Notes under the pieces: model-generated
Database searches by the model: none
Told to the model about the DNA's origin: nothing
Seen by the model: only the letters and a program-made list of their open reading frames with translations
Assembly: GCF_000176155.1 (NCBI RefSeq)
Contig: NZ_ACZO01000006.1
Span: 1,054,001 to 1,118,000 of the forward strand
Length of the DNA: 64,000 nucleotides
Direction of reading: 5' to 3'
From: Vibrio metschnikovii CIP 69.14
GTDB lineage: Bacteria > Pseudomonadota > Gammaproteobacteria > Enterobacterales > Vibrionaceae
Translations under genes and position numbers: made by a program
Part shown: piece after piece, positions 21,728 through 30,885 of the stretch
How the letters are laid out: every line of letters begins with the position of its first letter
Numbering within the stretch: position 1 is the stretch's first letter

Positions 21728-22111
21728 TTAACCCATCGTACGGGTTAGTATTTCAAGTATTTGGGGACGAAAAATAAAAAATACCGCGCCAAGTAAACAC
21801 AATCCAGCCCAGACAAAATCCAAGCGGAAAGGTTCTTTCATATAAATCAGCGCAAAAGGCACAAACACGGTTAACGTAATAACTTCTTGCAATATTTTCA
21901 GTTGGCCTAAGTTCATCACCGTATAACCAATCCGGTTTGCTGGCACTTGAAACATATATTCAAACAGAGCGATGCCCCAACTGATCAATGCGGCAATGAT
22001 CCAAGGTTTATGAGCTAGATCTTTTAGGTGGGCATACCAAGCGAAGGTCATAAAAACATTACTGATCAATAACAGACCAATAGTGACCAACATCGGTGGC
22101 AGGGCAAACAT
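21728..22111 (-). CDS. DUF486 family small membrane protein (DMT-like)
   Basis: This 127-residue hydrophobic protein has four membrane segments: about 6-24, 38-52, 74-93 and 97-117. The conserved FMTFAWYAHLKD, WGIALFEYMFQVPANRIGY, LGQLKILQEVITL and LDFVWAGLCLLGAVFFIF segments identify the DUF486 family, distant relatives of drug/metabolite transporters. Its substrate is unknown. It stands alone between oppA and the sucrose locus, divergent from scrK. Confidence 0.85.
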   Translation of the reverse strand: MFALPPMLVTIGLLLISNVFMTFAWYAHLKDLAHKPWIIAALISWGIALFEYMFQVPANRIGYTVMNLGQLKILQEVITLTVFVPFALIYMKEPFRLDFVWAGLCLLGAVFFIFRPQILEILTRTMG

Positions 22112-22203
22112 GATGAACGCTCCGGATCAAGTAGGAAAACCAGCGCAGTTTGCGCTGAGTTTTTGCTCTCGTCAATCCACTCAATAGTAATTTCAATCAA
22201 ACT

Positions 22204-22215
22204 GGGAACGATACC
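22204..22215. promoter_or_regulatory. Candidate ScrR operator upstream of scrK
   Basis: GGGAACGATACC at 22204-22215 is an imperfect palindrome that resembles the sites before scrB and scrA (core GGGAACGTT). It lies about 150 bp before scrK, and scrK also has TGATCACATTT nearby, which resembles half of a CRP site. Assignment to ScrR is inference. Confidence 0.45.
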
Positions 22216-22362
22216 GAAAAATGAGCTAAAAATCCTACATTAACCACATTTATCATTAACTGATCACATTTTTAGAAGTGAAATCTTCTAGCTTTTATTT
22301 GATGCTTTTTCCACCCTGGCCCATCGGCTACACTAAGCAAAACCATGATCGGAGAAATAATA

Positions 22363-23280
22363 ATGAACAAAATTTGGGTAACGGGCGATGCCGTCGTCGA
22401 TTTAATTCCTGAAGGCGACAAGCATTACTTAAAATGCCCCGGAGGAGCTCCTGCTAATGTTGCCGTTGCCATTGCAAGATTAGGTGGACAAAGCGCTTTT
22501 TTTGGTCGAGTCGGGAACGATCCCTTTGGTCGATTTATCCAACAAACCTTAATAACAGAACAAGTCGATTGCCAACATCTTATTCTCGATGATCAGCAAC
22601 GCACCTCAACCGTGGTGGTTGATCTCGATAGCTCAGGTGAGCGTAGCTTCACTTTTATGGTCAAACCCAGTGCTGATCAGTTCCTACAGCCAACCGATAT
22701 TCCAGCCTTTAAACAAGGGGAGTGGCTACATGTTTGCTCTATCGCTCTTGCCAACCAGCCAAGTCGCAGCAGCACATTTGCAGCCATAGAACAAATCAAA
22801 CGAGCCGGTGGTTATGTTAGTTTTGATCCTAATTTACGAGAAGAAGTCTGGCAGAATCCGGAGCAGATTATCGAGGTCGTCATGCAGGCAGTCAGTAAAG
22901 CTGACGTAGTCAAGTTCTCTGAAGAAGAGCTGACTTTTTTAACTCAAACACAAACTATTGAGCAAGGGTTAACCGCATTAGCTCCCCTCGCCTTACCCTT
23001 AGTGGTGGTCACTCAAGGGTCAAAAGGTGCTTTAGTAGTAACAGGCAAACAACAACAGTTAGTGACAGGTAAAGTGGTCAAACCTATTGATACCACTGGC
23101 GCAGGCGATGCATTTGTCGGTGGTTTGTTATACCAATTAGCGACAAGTTCCAACTGGCAAGAAAATACGACCCAAGCCATCCAATGGGCACATGGCTGCG
23201 GTGCATTAGCTACTACTCAAAAAGGGGCGATGACGGCTTTGCCTGACCAACAAGCGTTACTCGAATTTATCGAATCTTAA
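22363..23280 (+). CDS. scrK: Fructokinase of the sucrose locus
   Basis: ScrK phosphorylates the fructose released when ScrB splits sucrose-6-phosphate. ATG at 22363 follows GGAG with good spacing and gives 305 residues; the in-frame ATG 18 nt earlier lacks a site. The PfkB/ribokinase fold is shown by CPGGAPANVAVAIARLGG near the N-terminus, FFGRVGNDPFG, and the C-terminal DTTGAGDAFVGGLLYQLA, whose Asp is the catalytic base. It faces the leftward scrB, and the genes are separated by a hairpin and an ERIC repeat. Confidence 0.93.
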   Translation: MNKIWVTGDAVVDLIPEGDKHYLKCPGGAPANVAVAIARLGGQSAFFGRVGNDPFGRFIQQTLITEQVDCQHLILDDQQRTSTVVVDLDSSGERSFTFMVKPSADQFLQPTDIPAFKQGEWLHVCSIALANQPSRSSTFAAIEQIKRAGGYVSFDPNLREEVWQNPEQIIEVVMQAVSKADVVKFSEEELTFLTQTQTIEQGLTALAPLALPLVVVTQGSKGALVVTGKQQQLVTGKVVKPIDTTGAGDAFVGGLLYQLATSSNWQENTTQAIQWAHGCGALATTQKGAMTALPDQQALLEFIES

Positions 23281-23286
23281 TTGAAT

Positions 23287-23314
23287 GGCTGTTGGTCTTG
23301 TTGAACCAACAGCC
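23287..23314. terminator. Hairpin after scrK
   Basis: GGCTGTTGGT (23287-23296) pairs perfectly with ACCAACAGCC (23305-23314), 6 nt past the scrK stop. There is no T-run, so termination may be inefficient. The ERIC element begins immediately after it. Confidence 0.5.
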
Positions 23315-23316
23315 GC

Positions 23317-23443
23317 TATACCCAAACGATTTGGAGTCACAGATAAGCGGCAAATGAATTCATCCCAATGAGCATAGACAAACTATTTGATTGGGATGAA
23401 CGAACGTAGCTAACATCGCTGCAGTTGCAAATAGGAACAGAAT
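23317..23443. repeat. ERIC-type repeat between scrK and scrB (degenerate right end)
   Basis: The element begins TATACCCAAACGATTTGGAG and contains the ERIC core CATCCCAATGAGCATAGAC followed by GATTGGGATGAACGAACGTA. It matches the other copies in this window. The right arm has decayed, with no intact GGGTATA end. Confidence 0.85.
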
Positions 23444-23447
23444 AACC

Positions 23448-25076
23448 TTAAGCAGCAAACGGCTTTAATGTTGCCTGAAGGGGGAAGTAATCCGCTTCTA
23501 CCTCAGCGCCGAACAAAGCGATTTGCGTAGCATCCGGCGCGGTAAACACACGGCTACTCATCACTTGATCTCCTTGGTTGATAAAGATTTCAATCGACGA
23601 ATGATCAACCAGAATTTGTAGCTCAACCTGCTGCGTAGTCAGACTGATTTCTCGTATCGTATCCCCTTGACGAATCTCAGTTTGACTACGATCTAAACGT
23701 AAAGTTTGGCTCTGCTCATCAAGCGTCAAAACGACTTGCTGCTGACTATTTTTCATCAAATGCAGCTCACTCCCCCAAGGTAAAGTGACCAGTAACTCAT
23801 AACTTTTACCGCCAATGTCGATGCCCTGCTCGGTCAAATGTAGTGAGCGTTTTTCGCCGCGCAACTGAGTGAGTTCACGAATCGGGCTCTGTATCACGCG
23901 ACCATTTATCCACCGTAACTCACGTAACGCGGTTAATTGATGGATCCAACCATCAGCACAACTAGGATGATCGACCTCGTCCGGTAGCCCCATCCAACCA
24001 CAGAGTACACGGCGTCCATCTGGCGTCAGTGCCGTTTGCGGCGCATAAAAATCAAAACCACAATCAAGCTCCCAACCTTGTAAGAATTGTAGCTGTCCTT
24101 GCTGGTTGTCGGCAACGGTGAAAATTCGATTGTGATGTTCAATGGTGTGATGAGGATTAGGCGAGCGGATACCTTGTGGACCAAAAACAACCAAACTTTG
24201 GCCATCAAGTTCAAACATATCTGGGCATTCCCACATATAACCATAAGGCGCTAATTCTTGACCATACAATCCATCAAAGTGCCAATCTTGTAAGTTATCC
24301 GAATGATAAACGGCCAAACAGCCCGCTAATTGCTGAGTTTGCGCGCCGAGCAGCATCCGCCAGCGGCCCTGTTTATACACCACTTTGGGGTCACGAATAT
24401 GCTCAGTGACACCATCTGGTAGCGTGCGTATCACAGGGCCCAGCTTTGTAAAACCACCTTCAGAGTTAGCTTTCGCAACGCACTGCATGGTTTGCCGCTG
24501 ACGACCATGCCCTAAGCGGGTATTTCCGGTATAAAATAGCCACAGATCGTCGCTATCACTCACCGCATGACCTGAAAATACACCGTGACTGTCAAACCAA
24601 TCTGAAGGCGTTAAAGCAATCGAATGCCAACGCCAGTTGATAAGATCTTGGCTTTTGAGTAGCACCCAGTACTTGTCTTTATGTTGGCAAGCAAACGGGT
24701 GCCACTGATAAAATAAATAATATTCACCTTGATGATAAACAAAACCATTAGGATCATTGAGCAAACCTTGTGGCGGCGAAATATGCCATTGCGGACGATA
24801 TACACTTTCGGTCGGCGGTAAATAAGCTTTGGCTTGTTGACGTTGCTGTTTTGCAATGTGAATGCCAACCTCTGCCAAATCGTGTTCAGAAATTTCATCA
24901 CTGATCGGCATAGAAAGCTGCCACTCCCCTAATACCGACTCTGAGACTATCGACGTTGGCAGCGGTTTAACCTGCTGTAAATCACGTACCGCAACGGTTA
25001 CCCGCCCTTCTGGTGCTAAAATACGCAGAATATTGGTTATCCCACCAGCGAGTTCAATCAACAAATTAAGAGACAT
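23448..25076 (-). CDS. scrB: Sucrose-6-phosphate hydrolase (GH32) with extra N-terminal domain
   Basis: ScrB hydrolyses sucrose-6-phosphate to glucose-6-phosphate and fructose. GH32 motifs are clear: the nucleophile D108 in LLNDPNGF, the RDP motif in EHIRDPKVV, the acid/base Glu in WECPDMF, and a C-terminal beta-sandwich. At 542 residues it is longer than the usual 460-490. The first ~85 residues precede the catalytic domain and look like a degenerate PTS IIB domain: residues 6-32 align without gaps to ScrA residues 10-36, with the phosphorylated Cys replaced by Pro22. A ScrR-like and a CRP-like site lie just upstream. Confidence 0.93.
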   Translation of the reverse strand: MSLNLLIELAGGITNILRILAPEGRVTVAVRDLQQVKPLPTSIVSESVLGEWQLSMPISDEISEHDLAEVGIHIAKQQRQQAKAYLPPTESVYRPQWHISPPQGLLNDPNGFVYHQGEYYLFYQWHPFACQHKDKYWVLLKSQDLINWRWHSIALTPSDWFDSHGVFSGHAVSDSDDLWLFYTGNTRLGHGRQRQTMQCVAKANSEGGFTKLGPVIRTLPDGVTEHIRDPKVVYKQGRWRMLLGAQTQQLAGCLAVYHSDNLQDWHFDGLYGQELAPYGYMWECPDMFELDGQSLVVFGPQGIRSPNPHHTIEHHNRIFTVADNQQGQLQFLQGWELDCGFDFYAPQTALTPDGRRVLCGWMGLPDEVDHPSCADGWIHQLTALRELRWINGRVIQSPIRELTQLRGEKRSLHLTEQGIDIGGKSYELLVTLPWGSELHLMKNSQQQVVLTLDEQSQTLRLDRSQTEIRQGDTIREISLTTQQVELQILVDHSSIEIFINQGDQVMSSRVFTAPDATQIALFGAEVEADYFPLQATLKPFAA

Positions 25077-25093
25077 AGAATTACCATCAAGTC

Positions 25094-25105
25094 GGGAACG
25101 TTCTC
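25094..25105. promoter_or_regulatory. Candidate ScrR operator upstream of scrB
   Basis: GGGAACGTTCTC (25094-25105) is a near-perfect LacI-family palindrome centred on AACGTT, 18 bp before the scrB start. A position overlapping the transcription start fits repression by ScrR. Confidence 0.65.
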
Positions 25106-25173
25106 AAAAAGTATAAGACATTACGCCGATAGGCAAGTATTTCTGATTTTCATGAGTAACTCGACGAGAGCAA

Positions 25174-25189
25174 TGTGAGAAAGAACACA
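25174..25189. promoter_or_regulatory. CRP-like site upstream of scrB
   Basis: TGTGA-N6-ACACA (25174-25189) matches the CRP consensus TGTGA-N6-TCACA except for one base. It lies about 100 bp upstream of scrB, so catabolite control of sucrose use is likely. Confidence 0.5.
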
Positions 25190-25206
25190 AAATTGTCGAC
25201 GAGTCT

Positions 25207-26208
25207 CTACGAGACCAATGGTGAGCAAGTCTCACGATCAATATTTTGAAAGGTCAGCACGACTTTACTCATTTCTAAACCTTGTCCAGCAATACGATCA
25301 AGCAACATTTTTGCGGCATTTTCTCCTGCTTTATCAAAAGCATAATTGAACGTTGATAAGCTTGGAGTACTGACATAAGCCAACTCGTCATTACCGACCC
25401 CAAGTATTTTCACCTGCTGACCCGCAATTCGACCGCTCTCATGCAGGGCTTTAATTGCCCCGACCGCTAATCGATCAGTCGCACAAAATAGTCCATCGAG
25501 TTGAGGGAAAACTTGTAGTTGCTGCTTAGCTAACCGATAACCTGATTCAATCGAAAAATCACCACGTGCATGAAACAATAACTCTCGCTGATGAAGCGCT
25601 AGTGACTGAGCTAGCCCTTGCGAACGAAGGGCATCTACCGCCAAATCATCACTTTGCACACCGATAAAACCGATCTGCTCGCATCCAGCCGCGACTAAGC
25701 GATTACCTGCTTCAAACCCGACTCGTAAATCATCATGCACCACGCTAGGGATATTGTATAACGAGCCATCCTGACCAATTAATACAACGGGAACATGAGA
25801 TTGTTGAATCGCTTTAATCAAAGGCTCATCAAGGTGAGTCGCATAGAAGATGATTCCCTCAACCCGCTTTTGATTAAAGATTTGAATGTATTCTAATTCC
25901 TTAGCATGAATTTGATGAGTATTGGCGAGTAATACATGCTTTCCTGCTTGTTCAAAAATAGCCGTTAAACCATCAACCCCTTGCGCGGTGGCATGGGAAG
26001 AGACCCGAGGCACAATCACTCCAATCAAATTGGTCTTTTGTGATTTGAGATCTTTTGCAACCTGATTGACCATATAACCACAATCAGCAACCGCTTTTAA
26101 CACCTTGATTTTGGTAGATTCTTTAACACCATACTCGTCATTCATCACTCGTGATACGGTCGATTTTGATACACCAGCTAAACGCGCTACATCATGCAAA
26201 CTTGCCAT
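25207..26208 (-). CDS. scrR: LacI-family repressor of the sucrose genes
   Basis: This 333-residue LacI/GalR regulator has the N-terminal helix-turn-helix SLHDVARLAGVSKSTVSRVMND and hinge helix (NQVAKDLKSQKTNLIGVIVP), then a periplasmic-binding-like effector domain ending FQNIDRETCSP. It lies between scrB (same direction) and scrA (divergent), the usual place for ScrR, whose inducer in related systems is fructose or a phosphate derivative. Candidate targets are the three GGGAACGTT-type palindromes in this locus. Confidence 0.92.
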   Translation of the reverse strand: MASLHDVARLAGVSKSTVSRVMNDEYGVKESTKIKVLKAVADCGYMVNQVAKDLKSQKTNLIGVIVPRVSSHATAQGVDGLTAIFEQAGKHVLLANTHQIHAKELEYIQIFNQKRVEGIIFYATHLDEPLIKAIQQSHVPVVLIGQDGSLYNIPSVVHDDLRVGFEAGNRLVAAGCEQIGFIGVQSDDLAVDALRSQGLAQSLALHQRELLFHARGDFSIESGYRLAKQQLQVFPQLDGLFCATDRLAVGAIKALHESGRIAGQQVKILGVGNDELAYVSTPSLSTFNYAFDKAGENAAKMLLDRIAGQGLEMSKVVLTFQNIDRETCSPLVS

Positions 26209-26386
26209 TATTTTCTCATTCCATCATCACATTGGGATTGATTGCAAAATCACTACCATCTTATCGTTCTTAATGCGTGATTCTACCCTTGTTTTGTTAA
26301 TTATCACTGCGGGTTTTGGCGATCCTATTCACATATTTACTGATTTCCTTTTGACCTGTCGCGATTTGTTGATGATTATTAAAACT

Positions 26387-26398
26387 GCAAACGTTCCC
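26387..26398. promoter_or_regulatory. Candidate ScrR operator upstream of scrA
   Basis: GCAAACGTTCCC (26387-26398) shares the AACGTTCCC half-site and the AACGTT centre with the scrB site, 63 bp before scrA. A weaker CRP-like site (GGCGA-N6-TCACA, 26318-26333) lies further upstream. Confidence 0.6.
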
Positions 26399-26461
26399 AA
26401 AAAAAACAACTGTAATCATTAAAACTATCCTATAAATCATTCACAACAACCGGGGTGAGTT

Positions 26462-27901
26462 ATGAACTATCCAGTCATAGCAAAACAACTTATTGAGCTG
26501 TTGGGTGGCAAAGCCAACATTCAAGCACTCGCACACTGTGCCACTCGACTACGTTTGGCGATCAGTGATGAATCGCTGATTGATGAAAAAGCCATTGAAG
26601 ATCTCGATGGTGTAAAAGGTCAATTTAAAGTCGCAGGTCAGTACCAAATTATTTTCGGTTCAGGCATTGTTAACCAAGTTTATGCTGAAATGGCCAAGTT
26701 GACGGGCCTTGCTGAGATGTCCACCAATGATGTGGCTTCAGCTGGTGCACAAAAGCAGAATATTGTCCAACGTGCAGTGAAAGGCTTATCGGATATTTTC
26801 GTACCCATCATCCCAGCGATTGTCGCGGGGGGCTTATTAATGGGTCTTTATAACCTATTAACGGCACAGGGTTTATTTATCGAAGGGCAATCACTGATTG
26901 ACGCCAATCCAGGTCTGGCCGATTTAGCGAGTATGATCAATACCTTCGCCAACGCCCCTTTTGTTTATTTACCGGTTTTACTGGCTTTTTCCGCGTCACG
27001 TAAATTTGGCGGTAATCCTTTCCTTGGCGCAGCTTTGGGTATGCTCATGGTTCACCCTGATCTTCTCAATGGCTGGGGATTTGGTAGCGCTTCATTAACT
27101 GGTGATATTCCTACTTGGAATATTTTAGGCTTAGAAATCCAGAAAGTTGGCTATCAGGGCTCAGTATTACCGGTACTCGTCGCGACTTTTATTCTAGCTA
27201 AAGTAGAAAACGGGTTAAGAAAAATCATCCCCTCGGTGCTTGATAACCTATTAACGCCCATGCTGGCCATTTTTATCACTGGTTTCCTGACCTTTACTGT
27301 CGTCGGTCCTTTAACTCGTGATGTCGGATTCCTATTAGGCGATGGCTTAAACTGGTTGTATGAATCAGCGGGCTTTATCGGCGGCGCACTATTTGGCTTC
27401 GTTTATGCTCCATTTGTAATCACAGGTATGCACCATAGCTTTATTGCGATTGAAACTCAGCTTTTGGTAGATATCGCTATCACTGGTGGTACGTTTATTT
27501 TCCCTATCGCTGCCATGTCCAATGTGGCGCAAGGTGCTGCTGCCTTAGCCGTAGGATTGACCACCAAAGAGACTAAAATGAAAGGGATAGCGGTCCCCTC
27601 TGGCGTCACCGCGTTATTAGGTATTACAGAACCAGCGATGTTCGGGGTTAACTTAAAGCTACGTTATCCGTTTATCGCAGCGATTTGCGGTGCAGCCATC
27701 GCCAGTGCATTTATTACTTTATTTACCGTAAAAGCACACGCTTTAGGTGCGGCAGGTTTACCGGGTATTATCTCCATCAGTCCTGATAAAATTGGCTACT
27801 ACGTGGTCGGCATGGTCATCGCCTTTGTTGCGTCATTTGCCCTCACCTTGTTGCTCGGTATGCGTGAAAAAGCAAAACTAGGTGCTCGTGCTAACGCGTA
27901 A
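26462..27901 (+). CDS. scrA: Sucrose-specific PTS enzyme IIBC
   Basis: ScrA imports and phosphorylates sucrose. The 479-residue protein has an N-terminal IIB domain with the phosphorylated cysteine C26 in AHCATRLRLAI. A IIC domain of about ten membrane segments starts near residue 105, including VPIIPAIVAGGLLMGLYNLL and the conserved GITEPAMFGVNLKLRYPF region. No IIA domain is present, so phosphate must come from a separate IIA such as glucose IIA (Crr), as in other sucrose PTS. It is divergent from scrR and followed by a terminator. Confidence 0.95.
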   Translation: MNYPVIAKQLIELLGGKANIQALAHCATRLRLAISDESLIDEKAIEDLDGVKGQFKVAGQYQIIFGSGIVNQVYAEMAKLTGLAEMSTNDVASAGAQKQNIVQRAVKGLSDIFVPIIPAIVAGGLLMGLYNLLTAQGLFIEGQSLIDANPGLADLASMINTFANAPFVYLPVLLAFSASRKFGGNPFLGAALGMLMVHPDLLNGWGFGSASLTGDIPTWNILGLEIQKVGYQGSVLPVLVATFILAKVENGLRKIIPSVLDNLLTPMLAIFITGFLTFTVVGPLTRDVGFLLGDGLNWLYESAGFIGGALFGFVYAPFVITGMHHSFIAIETQLLVDIAITGGTFIFPIAAMSNVAQGAAALAVGLTTKETKMKGIAVPSGVTALLGITEPAMFGVNLKLRYPFIAAICGAAIASAFITLFTVKAHALGAAGLPGIISISPDKIGYYVVGMVIAFVASFALTLLLGMREKAKLGARANA

Positions 27902-28156
27902 GGTATCCCCCTTAACGGCAAAAATTATTAAGTCGCTTTGAACATCGATTACGCGACAAACCATCAACCGTTAATCTTACGCTTTGCCCACTCCTTGAGT
28001 GGGCATTTTTATTTATCCCACAGGGACTGATTGGATTGATTGTTATCTTAATGCTTGTTATAAAATCAATCAGTCTATCCAAGTGGCTTAAAATTGTCGC
28101 TAAAAGGGGACCTATCCAATAACCCTGTCGCGTTAAGTCGGCAGGATATGCACCAC
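27902..28156. other. Intergenic region after scrA
   Basis: It holds the scrA terminator (listed separately) and the presumed promoter of the thiD transcript. I see no gene in it. Confidence 0.4.
27985..28010 (+). terminator. Intrinsic terminator after scrA
   Basis: TGCCCACTC (27985-27993), a 3-nt loop and GAGTGGGCA (27997-28005) are followed by TTTTT. This is a standard rho-independent terminator. Confidence 0.9.
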
Positions 28157-28239
28157 TATAGTCGGGGAGCCTTAAGGCTGAGATCGCATTGCGAGACCCG
28201 TTGAACCTGATTCAGTTAGCACTGACGTAGGGAACTATG
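28157..28239 (+). ncRNA. TPP riboswitch (THI element)
   Basis: The region carries the conserved THI-box parts in order: CGGGGAGCC, AAGGCTGAGA, GACCCGTTGAACCTGA, and ACTGACGTAGGGAACTA. A closing P1 stem can form between ATAGT (28158-28162) and ACTAT (28234-28238). It precedes thiD. Binding of thiamine pyrophosphate is expected to turn thiD off; the probable expression platform is listed next. Confidence 0.95.
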
Positions 28240-28242
28240 GCA

Positions 28243-28349
28243 ACCAATGACACAGCCTTCGCATACCACTAGCATCAATGTGTATACGATGATTTAGCTT
28301 CGACCATATTGGTCGTCATTGGTCAGTTCCTATACGTCATGTATAGGAG
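28243..28349 (+). promoter_or_regulatory. Expression platform between TPP riboswitch and thiD
   Basis: ACCAATGAC (28243-28251), directly after the aptamer, can pair with GTCATTGGT (28315-28323). A small hairpin CGACCA-TAT-TGGTCG (28301-28315) competes with it. TCCTATAC (28328-28335) pairs with GTATAGGA (28341-28348), burying the AGGAG ribosome site of thiD. This suggests control of translation initiation; the switching order is inferred and not tested by folding software. Confidence 0.6.
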
Positions 28350-28355
28350 CCTGTC

Positions 28356-29240
28356 ATGACCAACAGCTTGTCTGCTATTTCACCCATCCCAATCGTATTA
28401 ACCATTGCTGGCTCAGATAGCGGCGGGGGCGCCGGGATCCAAGCCGATATCAAGGCCATTTCCGCCACTGGTAGCTATGCTTGTAGCGCCATTACCGCCA
28501 TCACCTCACAAAATACCCTTGGAGTAACGGCAATTTTGCCGATTGCCATTGAACACATTGCCAGTCAACTGGATGCGATTTTTAGTGACTTTACCGTGGC
28601 CGCGGTAAAAATTGGTATGCTGGCTGATAGCCAGATTATCCATATCGTGGCTGAAAAACTCCGTCACTATCAACCAAAGATTATCGTGTTAGATCCGGTA
28701 ATGGTCGCCACCAGCGGTGATGCGTTACTTGCCGAACAAGCCGTCAATAACTTAAAACAGCAGTTATTACCATTAGCCACGGTTATTACCCCCAACTTAC
28801 CCGAAGCCGTGGTATTAACTGGCTGTCCGATGCCAAAACACGACCAGCAACTTGATGAGATCATCACCGCATTACAAGCTTTGCCAAGCCAAGCGGTGCT
28901 GCTTAAAGGTGGCCATTTTACTGCATCAGTAAATAGTCACGATTGGCTGATCTGCGGCTCGCAGGTAAGGTGTTTTTCAGGGCGAAGAATCCACACCAGC
29001 AATACTCATGGTACAGGTTGTACCCTTTCTGCAGCGCTCGCTTCTTACCTCGCGCAAGGCTTAAGCCTTGAGCAAGCCGTAACGCGAGCAAAGCATTATA
29101 TCTCGCAAGCCATCTTACATGCTGACCAGTTACAGGTAGGTAAAGGCCATGGGCCTGTGCATCATTTCTATGCGCTTCACGGCAAAGTTCACACCGAACA
29201 GAAAAAATTGGAACCGGTTACAGAAACCGGTTCCAATTGA
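28356..29240 (+). CDS. thiD: Hydroxymethylpyrimidine/phosphomethylpyrimidine kinase
   Basis: ThiD phosphorylates HMP and HMP-P to HMP-PP for thiamine synthesis. The 294-residue ribokinase-fold protein has VLTIAGSDSGGGAGIQADIKAI at the N-terminus, KIGMLAD, VLDPVMVATSG, the anion-hole region THGTGCTLSAALASYLAQG, and GPVHHF near the end. It is about 25 residues longer than E. coli ThiD. The extra C-terminal tail (LEPVTETGSN) is encoded by a perfect palindrome, so it may be a by-product of the embedded hairpin. It stands alone under a TPP riboswitch, with no other thi genes nearby. Confidence 0.95.
   Translation: MTNSLSAISPIPIVLTIAGSDSGGGAGIQADIKAISATGSYACSAITAITSQNTLGVTAILPIAIEHIASQLDAIFSDFTVAAVKIGMLADSQIIHIVAEKLRHYQPKIIVLDPVMVATSGDALLAEQAVNNLKQQLLPLATVITPNLPEAVVLTGCPMPKHDQQLDEIITALQALPSQAVLLKGGHFTASVNSHDWLICGSQVRCFSGRRIHTSNTHGTGCTLSAALASYLAQGLSLEQAVTRAKHYISQAILHADQLQVGKGHGPVHHFYALHGKVHTEQKKLEPVTETGSN
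29207..29239 (-). terminator. Perfect 14-bp palindrome overlapping the end of thiD, oriented as a leftward terminator
   Basis: AATTGGAACCGGTT (29207-29220) pairs perfectly with AACCGGTTCCAATT (29226-29239) around a 5-nt loop, inside the last codons of thiD. Read on the minus strand the stem runs directly into a T-run (the complement of AAAAAATT), a textbook intrinsic terminator. No leftward gene ends here, so it would stop antisense transcription into thiD. On the plus strand the T-run is missing. Confidence 0.65.
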
Positions 29241-29303
29241 GTAAAAAACGATCTAGACTAGCCACAGGTTAAGCATGTTTCTAATAAGATGATTAAGGGG
29301 TAA

Positions 29304-30740
<1,437 letters not shown>

Positions 30741-30748
30741 TTGCATCG

Positions 30749-30798
30749 ATACCCAAACCACTTGAAGTTGCCGCTAGGCGGCAAGTAGGAAGGGTATA
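30749..30798. repeat. Minimal 50-bp ERIC derivative (both ends, no core)
   Basis: The sequence runs from ATACCCAAACCACTTGAAG to AGTAGGAAGGGTATA. It retains both terminal inverted repeats and the GGCGGCAAGT segment, but the central ~75 bp of ERIC are deleted. Confidence 0.75.
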
Positions 30799-30827
30799 GA
30801 GCTGAGATGAATAACACGCTACACTCA

Positions 30828-30862
30828 CCTGCCCTTTGCACACTCAAGTAACAAAGGGCAGG
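30828..30862. other. Perfect 11-bp inverted repeat before the LacI-family pseudogene
   Basis: CCTGCCCTTTG (30828-30838) and CAAAGGGCAGG (30852-30862) flank a 13-nt loop, ending 23 bp before the lacI-like start. No T-run follows. It may end the bglA transcript or lie in the regulator's own promoter. Confidence 0.45.
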
Positions 30863-30885
30863 ATCAGTTAGGAGTAATTGTCGTC

